Of a stretch of DNA of 64,000 nucleotides, positions 1 to 9,615 are shown one piece after another. Every line of letters starts with the position of its first letter. Position 1 is the stretch's first letter. The position numbers were made by a program, and so were the translations under genes. The notes below the pieces were generated by a model. It searched no databases and was not told the DNA's origin. It saw nothing but the letters and a program-made list of their open reading frames with translations. Location of the stretch: NCBI GenBank assembly GCA_020637755.1, contig JACKJW010000005.1, positions 89,798-153,797 on the forward strand, given 5' to 3'. The stretch is from Brucellaceae bacterium. Lineage in GTDB: Bacteria; Pseudomonadota; Alphaproteobacteria; Rhizobiales; Rhizobiaceae.

Positions 1-169
1 AGAAATCCTGGCCGGGCTTCGGCTCCTTGGCGGAGACGACGGTGGCCAGCACCACGGTCTCGCCATAGGTGGCAAGCACGGCACCGTCTGCCTGGCGGGC
101 GATCTTGCCCGTTTCCAGGATCAGCGGGCGGCCGCCCCATTCGATTTCAACCTTGTGTTCAGAAAACAT
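1..169 (-). CDS. pnp: Polyribonucleotide nucleotidyltransferase, N-terminal fragment (cut by window edge)
   Basis: Only the first 56 residues lie inside the window; the gene continues beyond base 1. The translation starts MFSEHKVEIEWGGRPL and runs on to GKIARQADGAVLATYGE, the typical start of the first RNase PH-like domain of PNPase. The enzyme degrades RNA 3' to 5' by phosphorolysis in the cytoplasm. The ATG at 167-169 is preceded by an AAAGGACA ribosome-binding site. It follows rpsO on the same strand, the usual rpsO-pnp pair, but an intrinsic terminator separates them, so part of the pnp transcript must read through or start in the 280-base gap. Identity is secure; nothing can be said about the missing C-terminal KH and S1 domains. 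Confidence 0.95.
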   Translation of the reverse strand, partial: MFSEHKVEIEWGGRPLILETGKIARQADGAVLATYGETVVLATVVSAKEPKPGQDF

Positions 170-406
170 GTCTTGTCCTTTGCGTGTGAAACGGCGCGCA
201 CCCCCATGAAGCCGGTGCGGCGGCGTTTCGCGTTCTCTTGGCGGACGAGCCACGGGCAAGACAACGGGAGGCTCGTTTCAGGCACGGCACCGGCCGCGCG
301 AGCATCCTGCAATCCTGCCCCATGACCTGTCCCATGGGCGAAGCTGCGGCGTATTTCACTGACGCGGCAGCTACGGGTGGGCCCGTTGAACGGGTCCCAA
401 ATCACG

Positions 407-437
407 AAAAACCGGCCGATGGCGGACCACCGGCCGG
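407..437 (-). terminator. Intrinsic terminator after rpsO
   Basis: Read on the minus strand just after the rpsO stop, a CCGGCCG/CGGCCGG stem with a 12-base loop is followed by TTTTT. It lies in the rpsO-pnp gap (170-449), where I see no other gene. A second imperfect inverted repeat at 379-398 (CCGTT..AACGG core) may be part of the pnp leader. Confidence 0.75.
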
Positions 438-449
438 AACTGTCTCGAC

Positions 450-719
450 TTAGCGGCGGATGCCCAGCTTGCCGATCAGGGTCTGGTAGCGGGCCTCGTC
501 CTTGCCCTTGAGATAATCAAGGAGGCTGCGGCGCTGCGACACCAGGGCAAGGAGGCCACGACGGGAGTGGTTGTCCTTCTTGTGACCCTTGAAGTGTTCG
601 GTCAGGTTGTTGATCCGCTCGGTCAGGATGGCCACCTGCACTTCCGGCGAACCGGTGTCATTGGCGGCGGTGGCATATTCCTTGATGAGCTGCTGCTTGC
701 GTTCAGCGGTAATCGACAT
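450..719 (-). CDS. rpsO: 30S ribosomal protein S15
   Basis: An 89-residue protein, the standard S15 length. It begins MSITAERKQQLIKEYA and carries the S15 signature around GSPEVQ, GHKKDNHSRRGL and SQRRSLLDYLK. S15 binds 16S rRNA helices h20-h22 and organises the central domain of the small subunit. The ATG at 717-719 is chosen over an upstream extension because AAAGGATG precedes it and the extension is not S15-like. It is followed by a terminator and then pnp. A candidate promoter lies at 817-845, so rpsO seems to be transcribed separately from the convergently spaced truB block. Confidence 0.97.
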   Translation of the reverse strand: MSITAERKQQLIKEYATAANDTGSPEVQVAILTERINNLTEHFKGHKKDNHSRRGLLALVSQRRSLLDYLKGKDEARYQTLIGKLGIRR

Positions 720-816
720 CGTACATCCTTTCGAAAGAGGAGATCGGGACGCCCAGGGCCGGGATGCCGTCCAGCGCGGGCCATGAATATCAGGCGCAAC
801 TGCGCGAGATGGCGGG

Positions 817-845
817 CGTATAATCCAATTCTCGCACAATTGAAA
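817..845 (-). promoter_or_regulatory. Candidate sigma-70-type promoter for rpsO
   Basis: On the minus strand TTTCAA (-35) is separated by 17 bases from TATACG (-10), about 100 bases upstream of the rpsO start in the nhaA-rpsO gap (720-887). Both hexamers are only partial matches, but this is the most promoter-like spot in the gap. Confidence 0.45.
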
Positions 846-887
846 GCCCTGTGTCTGAAAGCCCCGCCTCCGGCCGGCCCGAAAGGC

Positions 888-2051
888 TCAGGCGCCCGCA
901 GGCGCAGCGCGCGGACCGGACATGGCGAGCAGCGCCGCGCCCAGCACACCCGAAGCAACCGATCCGGCCAGGACGCCTAGCTTCACCGCCTGGGTCATGG
1001 CGGGCTCTTCCGGGAAGGCCAGGAAGCCGATGAAGAGGCTCATCGTGAAGCCGACGCCGCACAACAGGCTGACGCCGTAGATCTGCGCCCAGTTCGCGCC
1101 TTCCGGCCGTTCTGCAAGTTTGAGAGCGGTCGCCGCCCAGGTGGCGACGAAGACTCCGACCTGCTTGCCGACAAACAATCCCGCCGCGATGCCAATGGTA
1201 ATGGGATGCAGCAGCGCATCCAGGGTCATGCCGGCGAGCGGAATGCCCGCATTGGCAAAGCCGAACAGCGGCACGATGAGGAAGGCGACGGGCTTGGCGA
1301 GCGCATGCTCCAGCGTCATCAGCGGCGAATGCTCGCCGCCATCGGCCGGAATGGTCAGCGCCAGCACCACGCCTGCGATGGTGGCGTGCACGCCCGATTC
1401 GTGCATGAAGAACCAAAGCGCAGCGCCAAGCAGGAGATAGGGCAACAGACGATTCACACCAAGAAGATTGAGCGCAATCAGCGCAATGGTGACCCCGGCG
1501 CTGGCCGCCAGCGCCCAGAGATGGATCTCGTGGGTATAGAATGCGGCAATGATGACGACGGCGCCGAGATCATCAATGATGGCAAGCGCCATGAGGAAAA
1601 TCTTGAGCGAAGCCGGTACGCGCGGGCCAAGGAGCGCCATGATGCCGAGCGCAAAGGCAATGTCGGTGGCCGATGGGACAGCCCAGCCGGCAAGCTCGCC
1701 ATCGGGACCGCTGTTGAGTGCGACATAGACCAGTGCCGGAACCGCCATGCCGCCGGCAGCCGCAAGCGCGGGCAGGATGCGCTGCGACCAGCTGGACAGT
1801 TCGCCGAACAGGAATTCGCGCTTGATTTCGAGACCGACGAGCAAAAAGAAGATCGCCATCAGCGCGTCGTTGATCCAGTGCAGGACGGAAATGCCAAGCA
1901 GTTTGGCGTGCAGCGCATCTTCATAGGCGCCAAGCAGCGGCGAGTTGGCGATGATCATGGCCAGCGCTGCCGCCGCCATCAGAACCAGCCCGCCGGAAGT
2001 CTCGCTGTCAAGGAATTCATTGATCGGCGCGATCAGTCTGCGGGCATTCAT
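888..2051 (-). CDS. nhaA: Na+/H+ antiporter NhaA
   Basis: A 387-residue integral inner-membrane protein, the usual NhaA length, with about 12 hydrophobic helices. NhaA exchanges external H+ for internal Na+ and supports growth in salt and alkaline pH. The paired aspartates of the ion site are visible in ALAIIDDLGAVVIIA, and VPSATDIAFALGIMALLG and FLLVGLEIKRE are conserved NhaA blocks. The ATG at 2049-2051 has a GGAAAGG site upstream; an open-frame extension in front of it looks noncoding. It is on the same strand as corA (100-base gap) and rpsO. Its position inside the translation-gene block is probably a lineage-specific insertion. Confidence 0.95.
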   Translation of the reverse strand: MNARRLIAPINEFLDSETSGGLVLMAAAALAMIIANSPLLGAYEDALHAKLLGISVLHWINDALMAIFFLLVGLEIKREFLFGELSSWSQRILPALAAAGGMAVPALVYVALNSGPDGELAGWAVPSATDIAFALGIMALLGPRVPASLKIFLMALAIIDDLGAVVIIAAFYTHEIHLWALAASAGVTIALIALNLLGVNRLLPYLLLGAALWFFMHESGVHATIAGVVLALTIPADGGEHSPLMTLEHALAKPVAFLIVPLFGFANAGIPLAGMTLDALLHPITIGIAAGLFVGKQVGVFVATWAATALKLAERPEGANWAQIYGVSLLCGVGFTMSLFIGFLAFPEEPAMTQAVKLGVLAGSVASGVLGAALLAMSGPRAAPAGA

Positions 2052-2151
2052 GAGGGGCCTTTCCGCGGTCAGGGTGCTTTCGCTTGCTATCGGTCCGATA
2101 TGGGAAGCCGGAGTGCACCGGGCAAGGCCAATGCGGCTGAAAAGATGGGCG

Positions 2152-3222
<1,071 letters not shown>

Positions 3223-3238
3223 CTCCGGCCCCTTCCGG

Positions 3239-4672
3239 TCAGGCCGGCCAACCGGCGACGATCTTCACCTCGGTGAAATCCTCCAGGCCCCAGATACCGC
3301 CTTCGCGCCCGTTGCCCGATTGCTTGTAGCCGCCGAAAGGCGTTCCGGCGGACAGGCCGCGCCCGTTCAGCCGCACCATGCCGGCGCGCAATTGCCGGGC
3401 GACGCGGCGGCCGCGCTCCGGGTCCGTGGTCTGGATATAGGCGGCGAGGCCATAGGGCGTGTCATTCGCCACGCTCACGGCTTCCGCCTCGTCCTCGACG
3501 GGGATGATGGAGAGGACCGGACCGAACACTTCCTCGCGCGCGATGGTCATGTCGTTGGTCACGTCAGCAAAGATGGTCGGGCGTACAAAGTAGCCCCGGT
3601 TGAAGCCTTCCGGGCGGCCCGGACCGCCAAGCACGAGGCGCGCGCCCTCCTCGATGCCTTTCTGGATGAGGCCCTGCACCTTGTCGAACTGCATCTGGCT
3701 GACCAGCGGGCCGATATGGGAGCCGCGCTCCTTCGGATTGCCGACCTTGACCTCGGCACCGCATTGCACGGCAAGCTCCACAACTTCGTCATAGACCGGG
3801 CGCTCGACGATCATGCGCGTCGGCGCGTTGCAGGACTGGCCGGTGTTTTCCATGCAATGGGTGACGCCCTTCTTTACCGCCTTTGCCAGATCGGCGTCGG
3901 CAAAGATGATGTTGGGCGACTTGCCGCCCAGTTCCAGCGTCACGCGCTTGACCGTGTCGGCTGCCGCCTTGGTGATCAGCGCGCCCGCGCGCGTCGAGCC
4001 GGTGAAGGACACCATCTCGATGTCGGGATGGGACGAGATGGCCGTGCCCACGCCCGGCCCGTCGCCATTGACGAGGTTGAAGACGCCGGCCGGGAAGCCC
4101 GCCTCGTCCACCATTTCGGCGAAGAGCAGCGCCGAAAGCGGCGAGATTTCGGACGGCTTCAGAACGCAGGTGCAGCCCGTCGCCAGCGCGGGCAGAACCT
4201 TCAGCGCGATCTGGTTGATCGGCCAGTTCCACGGCGTGATGAGGCCGACGACACCGACCGGCTCGCGGATGATGCGCTCACCCTTGTCGTTGAAGTCATA
4301 CTCCCACTCAAAGGTCTTGATGGCCTTGAGGAAGCCCTTCATGTGCCAGGGGCCGGAGCCTGCCTGATCGTTGTCGGCCAGATCACGGGGCGCGCCCATT
4401 TCCAGGCTGATCGCCTCACCCATTTCGGGCAGGCGAGCGATCATGATGGCATTGAGTTTTTCGAGCAGGGCCACGCGCTCTTCCAGCGGCGTCACAGACC
4501 AGGTGGCGAAGGCGCGCCGGGCAGCGGCGACGGCCTTGTCCACGTCGGACTTCGCACCGAGCGAAATGACGGCGCAGGGCTCCTCGGTGGCCGGGTCGAT
4601 CACGTCGAGATCGTTCGGCATGTCCGGGGCCACCCACTTTCCGTCAATGTAGAAATCGCGCTTCCCGATCAT
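3239..4672 (-). CDS. NAD(P)+-dependent aldehyde dehydrogenase family protein
   Basis: A 477-residue aldehyde dehydrogenase of normal length that oxidises an aldehyde to the carboxylate. The nucleotide-binding TPWNWP and FTGSTRAG blocks, the general-base Glu in VTLELGGKSPN and the catalytic Cys in NTGQSCNAPTR are all present, so it should be active. The ATG at 4670-4672 is chosen because GGAGG lies 5 bases upstream; an earlier in-frame start at 4693 has no ribosome-binding site. Neighbours (truB upstream, corA downstream) give no hint of the substrate. It resembles broad-specificity or semialdehyde dehydrogenases; the substrate is not assignable from sequence. Confidence 0.9.
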   Translation of the reverse strand: MIGKRDFYIDGKWVAPDMPNDLDVIDPATEEPCAVISLGAKSDVDKAVAAARRAFATWSVTPLEERVALLEKLNAIMIARLPEMGEAISLEMGAPRDLADNDQAGSGPWHMKGFLKAIKTFEWEYDFNDKGERIIREPVGVVGLITPWNWPINQIALKVLPALATGCTCVLKPSEISPLSALLFAEMVDEAGFPAGVFNLVNGDGPGVGTAISSHPDIEMVSFTGSTRAGALITKAAADTVKRVTLELGGKSPNIIFADADLAKAVKKGVTHCMENTGQSCNAPTRMIVERPVYDEVVELAVQCGAEVKVGNPKERGSHIGPLVSQMQFDKVQGLIQKGIEEGARLVLGGPGRPEGFNRGYFVRPTIFADVTNDMTIAREEVFGPVLSIIPVEDEAEAVSVANDTPYGLAAYIQTTDPERGRRVARQLRAGMVRLNGRGLSAGTPFGGYKQSGNGREGGIWGLEDFTEVKIVAGWPA

Positions 4673-4765
4673 CGGAGCCTCCGTCTTTCGCATCGGTCGG
4701 GCCGCACTGTTGCAGCAATCGACGGGCTCCGCCAGTGGGAAAAGCAGCGCCGTTGCCGCAGCCTG

Positions 4766-5728
4766 TCACGCCGCAAAAACGCGCCTCGGATTGAACTGGC
4801 CGGCCTCGATGAAGCCGATGGCGAGCAGCTTGCCGCGCGCCGTCACATAGGCTTCGTCAGCCTCGACGGGCGCATCCCGGCCGCGCACGATCACCGGATT
4901 GCCGAGGCGCACCCGGGTGGCCGCCTCGTCGTTCAGCGCGACATGGGGCAGGTCCTCCAGCGCGGCGGCCGTGTCGATCAGGAGTGCGTCGATGGCTGCA
5001 AAGCGTGCCTTCGGATCGCCGTCCTCCGTTCCGCTTTCCGCATCGCCGCCATCCCCGCGCGCGGTTTCCAGCGCGTCCACCGTCACGAAATCTTCCGCTG
5101 TGAAGGGAAACACTTCCTCGCGGCGCAACATCGAGACATGGCCGAAACAGCCAAGTTGGCGGCCCATGTCGCGGGCGAGCGAGCGCACATAGGTGCCCTT
5201 GCCGCATTCGGTCTCGAAGGTGGTGGCGTTTTCGTCCATCGCAACGATGTCGAGCGTGTAGATCTCCACCTCACGGGCCGGGATATCCACCGCCTCGCCG
5301 TCGCGCGCCATATCATAGGCCCGCTCACCGTCGATCTTGATGGCGGAGAACTGCGGCGGGGTCTGGAGGATCGTGCCGAGATAGGCGGGAAGAATGGCCT
5401 CGACCTCGGCGCGCGAGGGCCGCGCATCGGAGGTCTTCGTCACCTCGCCTTCGAGATCGTCGGTTGCGCGCTCCTCGCCCCATGTCACCGTGAAGGTGTA
5501 GACCTTCGCGCCGTCCATCACATAGGGCACGGTCTTGGTGGCGTCGCCCAGCGCGATCGGCAGCATGCCTGAGGCCAAAGGGTCCAGCGTGCCGGCATGG
5601 CCTGCCTTTTGGGCATTGTAGAGCCACTTCACCTTGGCGACGGCCTGGGTGGAGCCCATGCCGGCCGGCTTGTCGAGGATGATCCAGCCGGAAACGCTCC
5701 GGCCCTTCTTCTTGCGCTGGCGTGCCAT
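4766..5728 (-). CDS. truB: tRNA pseudouridine(55) synthase TruB
   Basis: A 320-residue enzyme that isomerises U55 in the T-loop of tRNAs. The N-terminal GWIILDKPAGMGST and the catalytic motif HAGTLDPLASG (nucleophilic Asp about residue 49) are intact, as are the family blocks KTVPYVMDGAKVYTF and CGKGTYVRSLARDMG. The C-terminal part resembles the PUA-like region. Only one base separates its ATG from the stop of rbfA, so the two genes are translationally linked. An acidic, Gly/Glu-rich insertion near residues 225-240 (RGDGGDAESGTEDGD) is probably a loop. Confidence 0.96.
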   Translation of the reverse strand: MARQRKKKGRSVSGWIILDKPAGMGSTQAVAKVKWLYNAQKAGHAGTLDPLASGMLPIALGDATKTVPYVMDGAKVYTFTVTWGEERATDDLEGEVTKTSDARPSRAEVEAILPAYLGTILQTPPQFSAIKIDGERAYDMARDGEAVDIPAREVEIYTLDIVAMDENATTFETECGKGTYVRSLARDMGRQLGCFGHVSMLRREEVFPFTAEDFVTVDALETARGDGGDAESGTEDGDPKARFAAIDALLIDTAAALEDLPHVALNDEAATRVRLGNPVIVRGRDAPVEADEAYVTARGKLLAIGFIEAGQFNPRRVFAA

Positions 5729-5729
5729 G

Positions 5730-6143
5730 TCAGTCTTCCGAGCCTTCGTCGTCGTGGTCGAGATCGCGCGCCACTTCAGGGCGGCGCATCAGTTCGTCCA
5801 TCTTCTGGAAATTGTCGAAGGCCGTATCGAGGCGGAAGCGGAACTCGGGCATGTATTTCATCTGGCGCAGCGCGCCCGACACCCGGCCGCGGATGAACTT
5901 TGCATGGGCGGCGAGCGCCTTGATGACGGGCTGGCCGTCGGCGACACCGAGCGGCGCGACATAGGCGGTTGCGATCTTCAGGTCCGGCGACATGCGCACC
6001 TCGGAGACGGAGATCACGGTCTTCTCGATCAGCGGGTCGCGCACCTCGCCGCGCTGCAGCACTTCGGCCAGCGCGTGACGCACCTGCTCGCCCACCCGCA
6101 GCTGGCGCTGCGACGGGCCCTTTTCGGATTCAAAACGGGACAT
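5730..6143 (-). CDS. rbfA: 30S ribosome-binding factor A
   Basis: A 137-residue RbfA, a KH-fold protein that binds immature 30S subunits and assists 16S rRNA 5'-end maturation, especially in the cold. The family pattern RVGEQVRHALAEVL, SVSEVRMSPDLKIATAYV and MPEFRFRLDTAFDN is clear. The ATG at 6141-6143 is preceded by AAGAAAGA; an in-frame extension upstream lacks RbfA character. It starts downstream of the infB terminator and overlaps functionally with truB (one-base gap). The acidic C-terminal tail DLDHDDEGSED is common in alphaproteobacterial RbfA. Confidence 0.95.
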   Translation of the reverse strand: MSRFESEKGPSQRQLRVGEQVRHALAEVLQRGEVRDPLIEKTVISVSEVRMSPDLKIATAYVAPLGVADGQPVIKALAAHAKFIRGRVSGALRQMKYMPEFRFRLDTAFDNFQKMDELMRRPEVARDLDHDDEGSED

Positions 6144-6281
6144 GGTCTTTCTTTCTTCTCGCCTTCCGGGATCGGACCGGACGGAACAATGGGCGATATA
6201 GGTGCTGGGCGCGCGAAATGCCACCCTCAATCATCGGGTTCAGTGGCTTTCCAGCCGCGCGCCCGTCCCGCCTCCCGCATG

Positions 6282-6314
6282 AAAAAGCCGGGTGCCTGCG
6301 ACAGCCCCGGCTTT
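6282..6314 (-). terminator. Intrinsic terminator after infB
   Basis: On the minus strand, 25 bases past the infB stop, AGCCGGG pairs with CCCGGCT across a 13-base loop and is followed by TTTTT. It separates infB from rbfA-truB. Confidence 0.75.
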
Positions 6315-6339
6315 CCGTTTCAGCGTCAGATTACGGTGA

Positions 6340-8928
6340 TCAGAGCGTGCGCGCCACCTGCTCCACGCGGAAGCATTCGATGACGTCGCCCTGGCGGATG
6401 TCTTCGTAATTCTCGAAGGCCATGCCGCATTCCTGGCCGCCCTGCACTTCGGAGACCTCGTCCTTGAAGCGCTTGAGCGTCTTGAGCTTGCCTTCGTGGA
6501 TGACCACGTTGTCGCGCAGCAGGCGCACGCCGTTGCCGCGTTCCACCTTGCCTTCCGTGACACGGCACCCGGCAACCTTGCCGACCTTGGTGATGTTGAA
6601 CACCTCCAGGATTTCGGCATAGCCGAGGAAGGTCTCGCGACGCTCCGGCGACAGCAGACCCGACATGGCCGCCTTCACGTCATCCACGAGGTTGTAGATG
6701 ATGTTGTAGTAGCGGATCTCGATGCCCGACTGCTCGGCCGCCTCACGCGCCTGCTTGTTGGCACGCACGTTGAAGGCGATGATCGCGGCGTTGGAGGCCT
6801 CGGCCAGCGAAATGTCGGACTCGGTGATGGCGCCTGCACCCGAATGGATGATGCGGGCACGCACCTCGTCGGTGCCAAGCTTGTCGAGCGCGGCAGCAAT
6901 GGCTTCCACCGAGCCCTGCACGTCGCCCTTGATGAGCAGCGGGAACTCGGCAATTTCCTTGGCCTGGGCCTGCGCCATCATCTGCTCCAGCGAGCCGCGC
7001 GAACCGGCCTGGCGGGCAACCGCCTTCTCGCGCGCCTTGCGCTGGCGGTATTCGGAAATCTCGCGGGCCTTGGCCTCGTTCTCGACCACGTGGAACGTGT
7101 CGCCGGCTTGCGGCGTGCCCTGAAGGCCGAGGATTTCCACCGGCATGGCGGGACCGGCTTCCTTGAGCTGCTCGCCGCGATCGGTAACGAGGGCGCGCAC
7201 GCGGCCCCATTCATTGCCGGCCACGAGGATGTCGCCTGTCCTGATGGTACCGTTCTGCACGAGCACCGTTGCGACCGGGCCACGACCCTTGTCGAGCTTG
7301 GCTTCCACCACGGCACCCTCGGCGGGGCGGTCGGGGTTGGCCTTGAGCTCAAGCACTTCCGACTGGAGGAGGATGGCTTCCAGCAGGCCGTCGAGGTTGG
7401 TGCCCTTGAGCGCGGAAACTTCCACGTCCATGGTTTCGCCGCCCATGGATTCCACGAAGACCTCGTGCTGGAGAAGCTGGGTGCGCACCTTCTGGGCGTC
7501 GGCCGCCGGCTTGTCGATCTTGTTGATCGCCACGATGATCGGCACACCGGCCGCCTTGGCGTGGTTGATGGACTCGATCGTCTGCGGCATCACGCTGTCA
7601 TCTGCCGCCACCACCAGGATGGCGATGTCGGTGATGTTGGCGCCGCGGGCGCGCATGGCGGTAAAGGCTGCGTGGCCCGGCGTGTCGATGAAGGTGATCT
7701 TCTGGCCGTTCTTCTCGACCTGATAGGCACCGATGTGCTGGGTGATGCCGCCAGCTTCGCCGGAGACCACATTGGCATTGCGGATTGCATCAAGCAGCGA
7801 GGTCTTGCCGTGGTCGACGTGGCCCATGATGGTGACGACCGGCGGGCGCGACTTCAGGTCGGCCGCCTTGTCCTCGACATTCATGATCGCGTCCTCGACG
7901 TCGGACTCAGAGACGCGCTTGACCGTGTGACCGAATTCCGAGGCAATCAGCTCGGCGGTGTCCGCATCGATGATGTCGCCGGGCTTGATCATCTGGCCCT
8001 GCTTCATCATGAACTTGACGACGTCGACGGCACGCTCGGCCATGCGCTGGGCCAGTTCCTGCACGGAGATCGTCTCCGGCAACACGACCTCGCGGATAAT
8101 CTTCTCGCGCGGTTCCTGAACCAGGGAACGCTTGAACTTTTCCTGCCGGCGGCGCATCGACGACAGCGAGCGGCCGCGGCTTTCACCGTCCTCGTTGAGG
8201 GCACGGTTGAGCGTCAGCTTGCCGGAACGGCGGCCTTCGTCGCCCTTGGTGCGGGCGGGCGGACGCGGGGCGGCAGCCTCGGGCTTGACCGGACCGCCGC
8301 GCTTCACGCCGCCACGGCCCTTGTCGTCTTCGCCTTCGTCCTCGGCTTCGGCGCGCGCGGCCTTGACCGGCTTGGCGGCTTCGGCTTCCGGCGCGCGCTT
8401 CACGCGGCCCTTTTCCTCAGCCACCTGGGCGGCTTCCGCCTCAACCTGAAGGCGGCGGGCCTCTTCGGCAGCGGCCTTCTCGGCCTCGGCACGTTCCCTG
8501 GCGCGGCGGGCATCTTCCTCGGCGCGGCGGCGCGCGTCTTCCTCGGCGCGGGCGCGATCTTCCGCCTCGCGTTCGCGGGCATCTTCCAGCGCACGGCGGC
8601 GGGCGTCCATTTCCGAGTTGGAGAGGTCGGACGCCACAGACGGGGCGGACGGACGCGGCTGGGGCGCAGCCGGGCGCGGCGCTTCCGGCGCGCGAGCAAC
8701 CGGTGCCGCGGGCTGGGCAGCCGCCGGGCGGGCGGGCGGTGCCTCGGGTGCGCGCTCCGACGGGATGGAGAACTTGCGCTTCTTCGTCTCGACGACAACA
8801 GCCTTGGAGCGGCCGTGGCTGAAGTTCTGCCGCACCGTTCCCTGCTCGTTGCCGGACCGCTTCAGCGTCAACGTCTTCTTCGTCGGCACGTGAAGGGTCT
8901 TGTCGTCACCAGATTTGCTATCGCTCAT
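6340..8928 (-). CDS. infB: Translation initiation factor IF-2
   Basis: An 862-residue GTPase that delivers fMet-tRNA to the 30S subunit and promotes subunit joining. The N-terminal third is a long low-complexity region rich in Ala, Glu, Arg and Pro with coiled-coil potential. It is followed by the IF2_N-type segment, then the G domain with GHVDHGKT (G1), DTPGHAAF (G3) and AINKIDKP (G4), and the C-terminal beta-barrel/IF-2 domains ending KVAGCRVTEGKVERG. The ATG at 8926-8928 has AAGGATG upstream and overlaps the stop of the upstream RNA-binding protein gene by ATGA. This is the usual nusA-ylxR-infB transcription unit. Confidence 0.97.
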   Translation of the reverse strand: MSDSKSGDDKTLHVPTKKTLTLKRSGNEQGTVRQNFSHGRSKAVVVETKKRKFSIPSERAPEAPPARPAAAQPAAPVARAPEAPRPAAPQPRPSAPSVASDLSNSEMDARRRALEDAREREAEDRARAEEDARRRAEEDARRARERAEAEKAAAEEARRLQVEAEAAQVAEEKGRVKRAPEAEAAKPVKAARAEAEDEGEDDKGRGGVKRGGPVKPEAAAPRPPARTKGDEGRRSGKLTLNRALNEDGESRGRSLSSMRRRQEKFKRSLVQEPREKIIREVVLPETISVQELAQRMAERAVDVVKFMMKQGQMIKPGDIIDADTAELIASEFGHTVKRVSESDVEDAIMNVEDKAADLKSRPPVVTIMGHVDHGKTSLLDAIRNANVVSGEAGGITQHIGAYQVEKNGQKITFIDTPGHAAFTAMRARGANITDIAILVVAADDSVMPQTIESINHAKAAGVPIIVAINKIDKPAADAQKVRTQLLQHEVFVESMGGETMDVEVSALKGTNLDGLLEAILLQSEVLELKANPDRPAEGAVVEAKLDKGRGPVATVLVQNGTIRTGDILVAGNEWGRVRALVTDRGEQLKEAGPAMPVEILGLQGTPQAGDTFHVVENEAKAREISEYRQRKAREKAVARQAGSRGSLEQMMAQAQAKEIAEFPLLIKGDVQGSVEAIAAALDKLGTDEVRARIIHSGAGAITESDISLAEASNAAIIAFNVRANKQAREAAEQSGIEIRYYNIIYNLVDDVKAAMSGLLSPERRETFLGYAEILEVFNITKVGKVAGCRVTEGKVERGNGVRLLRDNVVIHEGKLKTLKRFKDEVSEVQGGQECGMAFENYEDIRQGDVIECFRVEQVARTL

Positions 8929-9578
8929 TCCACATCCTTCGCGGCAGCCGCCGCATTGGTTTTGACGGCAGCGGCCGCATCCATATCCGTTCCGGGATTT
9001 CCCCGGTAGTTGCGCAATGCAACAACGCGCTTGAGTGCGGCCTTGCCGGCATCCCCGCCGAGCACGGCTGCATGTATCACATTTAGCCCCCCCAATGCCA
9101 AACCCAATTCGGCATGGGAGAAGAGTTTGAAGGCTTCTATAGCGGGACCGCCCGCATATTCAACCGCCCTGCGCGCCTGATCGAGCTTGCGCTCGCCATC
9201 GGGCGCGGCCTCCAGCGCATGCAGCAGGGCTGCCGCCTCACCGCTGCGCACGGCGATGTCGCACTTGGACGAGCCGGTGACGACCTGCCCCGCCTTGCGG
9301 GCGAGACCGAGCGAACCCAGCGCATCGCGCGCCATCAGCGTATCCACCAGCGCCCCCAGTTCCGGATCAGCAATGACCTCGGCCTTGAGCGCTCGGCGGA
9401 ACAGCTTCTTCTTCACCGCCTTGTCCACATGGGCGCGGGTGGCGGTGACCCAGCAACCGCGGCCGGGGAGCTTGTGCTTGAGATCGGGCACGACGGACAT
9501 GTCCGGACCCGCGACGAAGCGGATCAGGCCGGTTGAATCACCCGTGGCGCGGGTGACGATGCATGTCCTGTCGGCCAT
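8925..9578 (-). CDS. RNA-binding protein, YlxR (DUF448) plus L7Ae-like domains
   Basis: A 217-residue two-domain protein. The N-terminal part starts MADRTCIVTR and includes PGRGCWVTATRAHVDKAVKKK, typical of the YlxR/DUF448 fold. The middle (LGSLGLARKAGQVVTGSSKC) has the L7Ae/L30e-like RNA-binding signature of the alphaproteobacterial version. YlxR proteins lie between nusA and infB in many bacteria and probably act on RNA or nucleoid-associated transcripts; the exact role is not settled. The ATG at 9576-9578 (GAAGGAC just upstream) is chosen; the open frame extends upstream into nusA without family similarity. The C-terminus is Ala-rich. Confidence 0.88.
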   Translation of the reverse strand: MADRTCIVTRATGDSTGLIRFVAGPDMSVVPDLKHKLPGRGCWVTATRAHVDKAVKKKLFRRALKAEVIADPELGALVDTLMARDALGSLGLARKAGQVVTGSSKCDIAVRSGEAAALLHALEAAPDGERKLDQARRAVEYAGGPAIEAFKLFSHAELGLALGGLNVIHAAVLGGDAGKAALKRVVALRNYRGNPGTDMDAAAAVKTNAAAAAKDVE

Positions 9579-9615
9579 GTCCTTCAAACACGTCTCCTGG
9601 TGCGCGGACCATGGA